NCBI GenBank assembly: GCA_035628035.1
Contig: DASPKS010000111.1
Location: forward strand, 1-9,336
DNA length: 9,336 bases
Direction of reading: 5' to 3'
Origin: DASPKS01 sp035628035
Lineage (GTDB): Bacteria; Bacteroidota; Rhodothermia; Rhodothermales; Rubricoccaceae
A program made the position numbers and the translations under genes. A model generated the notes under the pieces. It did not search any database, was not told the DNA's origin, and worked only from the letters and a program-made list of their open reading frames with translations. Positions 6,649 through 9,336 of this stretch are shown in pieces (positions within the stretch are counted from its first letter, which is position 1; each line of letters starts with the position of its first letter).

Positions 6649-7992
6649 GTGATCCAGAAGGTCCTCATCGCGAACCGGGGCGAGATCGCCCTCCGCGTGA
6701 TCCGCACCTGCCGCGAGCTGGGGATCCGGACTGTCGCGGTCTACTCCACCGCCGACCGCGACTCCCTCCCGGTCCGCTTCGCCGACGAGGCCGTGTGCAT
6801 CGGGGCGGCGCCCTCTGGCGAAAGCTACCTCCGCATCGACCGGATCATCGCCGCCGCCGAGGTGACCAACGCCGACGCCGTTCACCCCGGTTACGGGTTC
6901 CTCGCCGAGAACGCCGACTTCGCCGCGATCTGCGCCGACCACGGGCTCACGTTCATCGGCCCCTCGCCCGAGACCATCCGCGCCATGGGCGACAAGAGCG
7001 TGGCGAAGGACACGATGAAGGCGGCCGGCGTCCCCGTCGTGCCCGGCTCCGACGGCGAGGTGGAGGACGTGGACGAGGCGCTCCGCCTCGGCGCCGAGAT
7101 CGGCTACCCCGTGATGGTGAAGGCGGCGGCGGGCGGCGGCGGGCGCGGGATGCGCATGGCCGTCGACGAAGACGACCTCCGGAAGCAGTTCGTCGCCGCC
7201 GGGAACGAGGCGCAGGCCGCCTTCGGCGACGGCCGCGTGTACCTCGAGAAGTTCGTCGAGGAGCCGCGCCACGTCGAGATCCAGGTGATGGGCGACGGCC
7301 AGGGGACGGTGATCCACTTCGGCGAGCGGGAGTGCTCCATTCAGCGCCGCCACCAGAAGCTCCTCGAAGAGGCCCCCAGCCCCATCGTCGACGCCGACCT
7401 CCGCCAGCGGATGGGGGAGGCGGCCATCCTCGGCGGGCAGGCCGTGAACTACGCCGGCGCCGGGACCGTCGAGTTCCTCGTGGACCGCCACCGGAACTTC
7501 TACTTCATGGAGATGAACACGCGGATCCAGGTGGAGCACTGCGTGACGGAGGAGGTCACCGACACCGACCTCATCGAGTGGCAGCTCCGCGTGGCCGACG
7601 GCGAGCGCCTCGCCGCCGGGAACGTGCCCCTCATCGGGCACGCCATCGAGTGCAGGATCAACGCCGAGGACCCGTTCAACAACTTCTCGCCGAGCCCCGG
7701 CACCATCACGGCCTTCCACACCCCGAAGGGGCACGGCGTCCGCTGCGACACCCACGCCTTCGCCGGGTACCGCATCCCGCCCAACTACGACTCGATGATC
7801 GCCAAGCTCATCGTGTGGGCGCACACGCGCGAGCGCGCCATCGAGAAGATGCGCCGCTCCCTCGACGAGTTCATCGTCGAGGGCGTGCGGACGACGATCC
7901 CCTTCCACAAGCAGCTGATGGTCGACCCCCGCTTCCGCGCGGGCGACTTCGACACCAAGTTCCTCGAGCGCTTCGAGCTGAAAGCGCCCTGA
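6649..7992 (+). CDS. accC: Acetyl-CoA carboxylase, biotin carboxylase subunit
   Basis: Uses ATP and bicarbonate to carboxylate the biotin on AccB. The 447-residue length is standard. The N-terminal domain opens with KVLIANRGEIALRVIRT and contains HPGYGFLAEN (79-88). The ATP-grasp part shows K116, K158, the glycine-rich loop GGGGRGMR (162-169), E200/K201, and RRHQKLLEEAPSP with K237. The catalytic strand FMEMNTRIQVEH supplies E288, N290, R292 and E296, and ECRINAEDP supplies R336. These match the E. coli active-site set at nearly identical numbers. Residue 298 is Cys in EHCVTE, where most homologues have Pro or Ala; the effect is unknown. Translation starts at a GTG with a GAGGG site 7 bases upstream, giving the family start MIQKVLIANRGEIA. 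It is 10 bases after accB, so the two are surely co-transcribed, and gcvH follows after 20 bases. Confidence 0.98.
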   Translation: MIQKVLIANRGEIALRVIRTCRELGIRTVAVYSTADRDSLPVRFADEAVCIGAAPSGESYLRIDRIIAAAEVTNADAVHPGYGFLAENADFAAICADHGLTFIGPSPETIRAMGDKSVAKDTMKAAGVPVVPGSDGEVEDVDEALRLGAEIGYPVMVKAAAGGGGRGMRMAVDEDDLRKQFVAAGNEAQAAFGDGRVYLEKFVEEPRHVEIQVMGDGQGTVIHFGERECSIQRRHQKLLEEAPSPIVDADLRQRMGEAAILGGQAVNYAGAGTVEFLVDRHRNFYFMEMNTRIQVEHCVTEEVTDTDLIEWQLRVADGERLAAGNVPLIGHAIECRINAEDPFNNFSPSPGTITAFHTPKGHGVRCDTHAFAGYRIPPNYDSMIAKLIVWAHTRERAIEKMRRSLDEFIVEGVRTTIPFHKQLMVDPRFRAGDFDTKFLERFELKAP

Positions 7993-8012
7993 CCCCTCAC
8001 CCGCTCACCCCG

Positions 8013-8402
8013 ATGCACTTCCCCGAGGACTGCCGCTACACGAAGGAGCACGAGTGGATCCGCCTCGACGGCGACGGCCTCGCCGCCGTCGGCGTCACCG
8101 ACTACGCGCAGCAGGAGCTGGGCGACATCGTCTTCGTCGAGCTCCAGCCCGTCGGCACGGAGGTCGACGCCGAGGCGCCCTTCGGGACGGTCGAGGCCGT
8201 CAAGACCGTCTCGGAGCTGTTCGCCCCCATCGCGGGGACCATCGAGGCCGTCAACGACGCGCTCGACGGGGCGCCGGAGCTGGTGAACCAGGACCCCTAT
8301 GGCGCCGGGTGGATGGTGAAGCTCCGCCCCGCGAGCGCCGCCGACCTCGACGCCCTGATGAGCGCCGACGAGTACAAACGGCTCATCGGCGCCGATGCGT
8401 AA
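8013..8402 (+). CDS. gcvH: Glycine cleavage system H protein (lipoyl carrier)
   Basis: GcvH shuttles the aminomethyl group on a lipoyl arm between the P, T and L proteins of the glycine cleavage system. In some bacteria it is also the entry point for lipoate assembly. The 129-residue protein has the full family pattern: YTKEHEWIRLDGD at 9-21, VGVTDYAQQELGDIVFVELQ at 26-45, and GTVEAVKTVSELFAP with the lipoyl-accepting K64. INAxxDGAPELVNxDPYGxGWM-type residues follow at about 75-99, then a short helical tail ending DEYKRLIG. The ATG at 8013 follows a C-rich leader without a Shine-Dalgarno sequence, 20 bases after accC. No gcvT or gcvP is beside it, which is unusual for this gene but not rare. 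An intrinsic terminator follows the stop, so gcvH is predicted to be the last gene of the efp unit. Confidence 0.97.
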   Translation: MHFPEDCRYTKEHEWIRLDGDGLAAVGVTDYAQQELGDIVFVELQPVGTEVDAEAPFGTVEAVKTVSELFAPIAGTIEAVNDALDGAPELVNQDPYGAGWMVKLRPASAADLDALMSADEYKRLIGADA

Positions 8403-8431
8403 CTTCGCCGTCCCGGTCCCGACCTGACCGT

Positions 8432-8468
8432 CGTGGGGGCGCAGCCATCTGCGCCCCTGCGTGTTTTT
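8432..8468 (+). terminator. Intrinsic terminator of the efp-accBC-gcvH unit
   Basis: GGGGCGCAG (8436-8444) and CTGCGCCCC (8449-8457) form a perfect 9-bp stem around the loop CCAT. In the + strand RNA the stem extends to 13 bp (8432-8461) through two G-U wobbles and two further G-C pairs, and is followed directly by TGTTTTT (8462-8468). The wobbles pair only in + strand RNA, which supports a terminator for leftward genes rather than a bidirectional one. It ends 12 bases before the guaA start, so it could also act as a leader attenuator of guaA. Confidence 0.7.
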
Positions 8469-8480
8469 ACCCCCCGCCCG

Positions 8481-9336
8481 ATGCAGCACGAGATCGTCGT
8501 CATCCTCGACTACGGTGGCCAGACCACCCAGCTCATCGCGCGGCGCGTCCGCGAGGCGGGCGTCTACTGCGAGATCCACCCCTGCACGCTTCCCGCCGAC
8601 GAGATTGCGGCGATGCGGCCGATGGGGCTGATCCTTTCGGGCGGCCCCTGCTCGGTCTACGACGAGGGTGCGCCCCAGCTCGACGTTCCGCTGCTCGACC
8701 TCCGCCAGCCCGGCACCGACCGCCCCGTGCCCGTCCTCGGCATCTGCTACGGGCTCCAGGCCGTAGCCCACGCGCTCGGCGGGGCCGTCGAGCCGAGCGC
8801 GCGGCGGGAGTTCGGACGGGCCCACCTCGCCCCGCGCCGCGCCGAGAGCCCGCTGTTTGCGGGCGTGCCCGACGGGTCGGTCGTCTGGATGAGCCACGGG
8901 GACCACCTCACGCGGCTGCCCGACGGCTTCCACGTCGTCGCCTCCACCGACAACGCGCCCATCGCCGCCGTCGCCTCCGACGACGGCCGCTTTCATGGCG
9001 TCCAGTTCCACCCCGAGGTGGTGCATACCGCCTCCGGCGCCGAGATGCTCGCCAACTTCGTCCTGAACGTGTGCGGCTGCCGGGGCGACTGGACGACGGG
9101 CAGCTTCATCGAGGACAAGAAGCGCGAGATCGCAGCAAAGGTCGGCGACGAGCACGTGCTCCTCGGGCTCTCCGGCGGCGTGGACTCCTCCGTCGCCGCC
9201 GTGCTCCTCCACGAGGCGCTCGGCGACCGGCTCACATGCGTGTTCGTGAACAACGGGCTCCTCCGGGAGGGGGAGTACGAGCAGGTGCAGGCCACCTTCC
9301 GCGACCACTTCCACATCCGCCTCCACGCCGTCGACG
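8481..9336 (+). CDS. guaA: GMP synthase (glutamine-hydrolysing), 3' end outside the window
   Basis: Converts XMP to GMP with glutamine and ATP in de novo purine synthesis. The frame is open from the ATG at 8481 to the window end: 285 codons plus one base, a little over half of a normal protein of about 510-525 residues. The class I glutamine amidotransferase domain (1 to about 195) has the oxyanion-loop region SGGPCSVYDEGAP (53-65), nucleophile C89 in GICYG, and H177/E179 in VQFHPEV. The ATP-pyrophosphatase domain begins with WTTGSFIEDKKREI and holds the PP-loop SGGVDSS (231-237), followed by CVFVNNGLLR. The start region reads ILDYGGQTTQLIARRVRE, where nearly all homologues have DFGSQYTQL. 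There is no Shine-Dalgarno sequence; the leader is T5-A-C-rich. A terminator separates it from gcvH, so it should have its own promoter, which I cannot identify in the 78-base gap. Confidence 0.96.
   Translation, partial: MQHEIVVILDYGGQTTQLIARRVREAGVYCEIHPCTLPADEIAAMRPMGLILSGGPCSVYDEGAPQLDVPLLDLRQPGTDRPVPVLGICYGLQAVAHALGGAVEPSARREFGRAHLAPRRAESPLFAGVPDGSVVWMSHGDHLTRLPDGFHVVASTDNAPIAAVASDDGRFHGVQFHPEVVHTASGAEMLANFVLNVCGCRGDWTTGSFIEDKKREIAAKVGDEHVLLGLSGGVDSSVAAVLLHEALGDRLTCVFVNNGLLREGEYEQVQATFRDHFHIRLHAVD

Noticed and set aside
8403..8480. Possible purine riboswitch before guaA
   Set aside because: The gap is 78 bases and mostly occupied by the terminator hairpin; no three-way junction or conserved riboswitch core is visible.

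Overview
The window comes from a very GC-rich bacterium (I estimate close to 70% GC, with G or C at almost every third codon position). The gene set, the near absence of Shine-Dalgarno sequences, pyrimidine-rich 5' leaders and a TAnnTT(G)-like promoter box all fit a Bacteroidota-related lineage with high GC, such as Rhodothermota (Rubricoccus/Rubrivirga/Salinibacter-like). That placement is inference, since no rRNA is present. All genes lie on the + strand and are packed tightly. No intergenic gap exceeds 96 bases, and I see no mobile element, tRNA, rRNA or CRISPR array.

Left part (1-2613): aat (leucyl/phenylalanyl-tRNA-protein transferase, start of an N-degron pathway), then a putative DUF1460 NlpC/P60-type cell-wall amidase with a lipoprotein-like N-terminus. 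The stop codon of the latter overlaps the start of pfkA (ATP-dependent 6-phosphofructokinase) by one base. Middle (2673-5426): a 917-residue exported GH13 enzyme of the pullulanase/debranching type. It has two N-terminal beta-sandwich modules and a complete catalytic triad, so it probably feeds alpha-glucan sugars towards glycolysis.

Right part (5458-8468): what looks like one complete transcription unit. A near-consensus promoter (TTGACC, 17 bases, TATATT) is followed by efp, accB, accC and gcvH, ending in an intrinsic terminator. Its products are EF-P, which relieves polyproline stalling, the two biotin-dependent subunits of acetyl-CoA carboxylase, and the lipoyl carrier GcvH. Three of the four are small proteins that depend on, or usually carry, a modified lysine (K33, K128, K64). 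After the terminator, guaA (GMP synthase) starts at 8481 and runs off the window end with its GATase domain and PP-loop present.

Most of the window is conserved housekeeping metabolism. I did not find a clear undescribed system. The most interesting points are the accBC-gcvH co-transcription, the architecture of that transcription unit, the leader and start-site pattern, and the atypical motifs of the GH13 enzyme.
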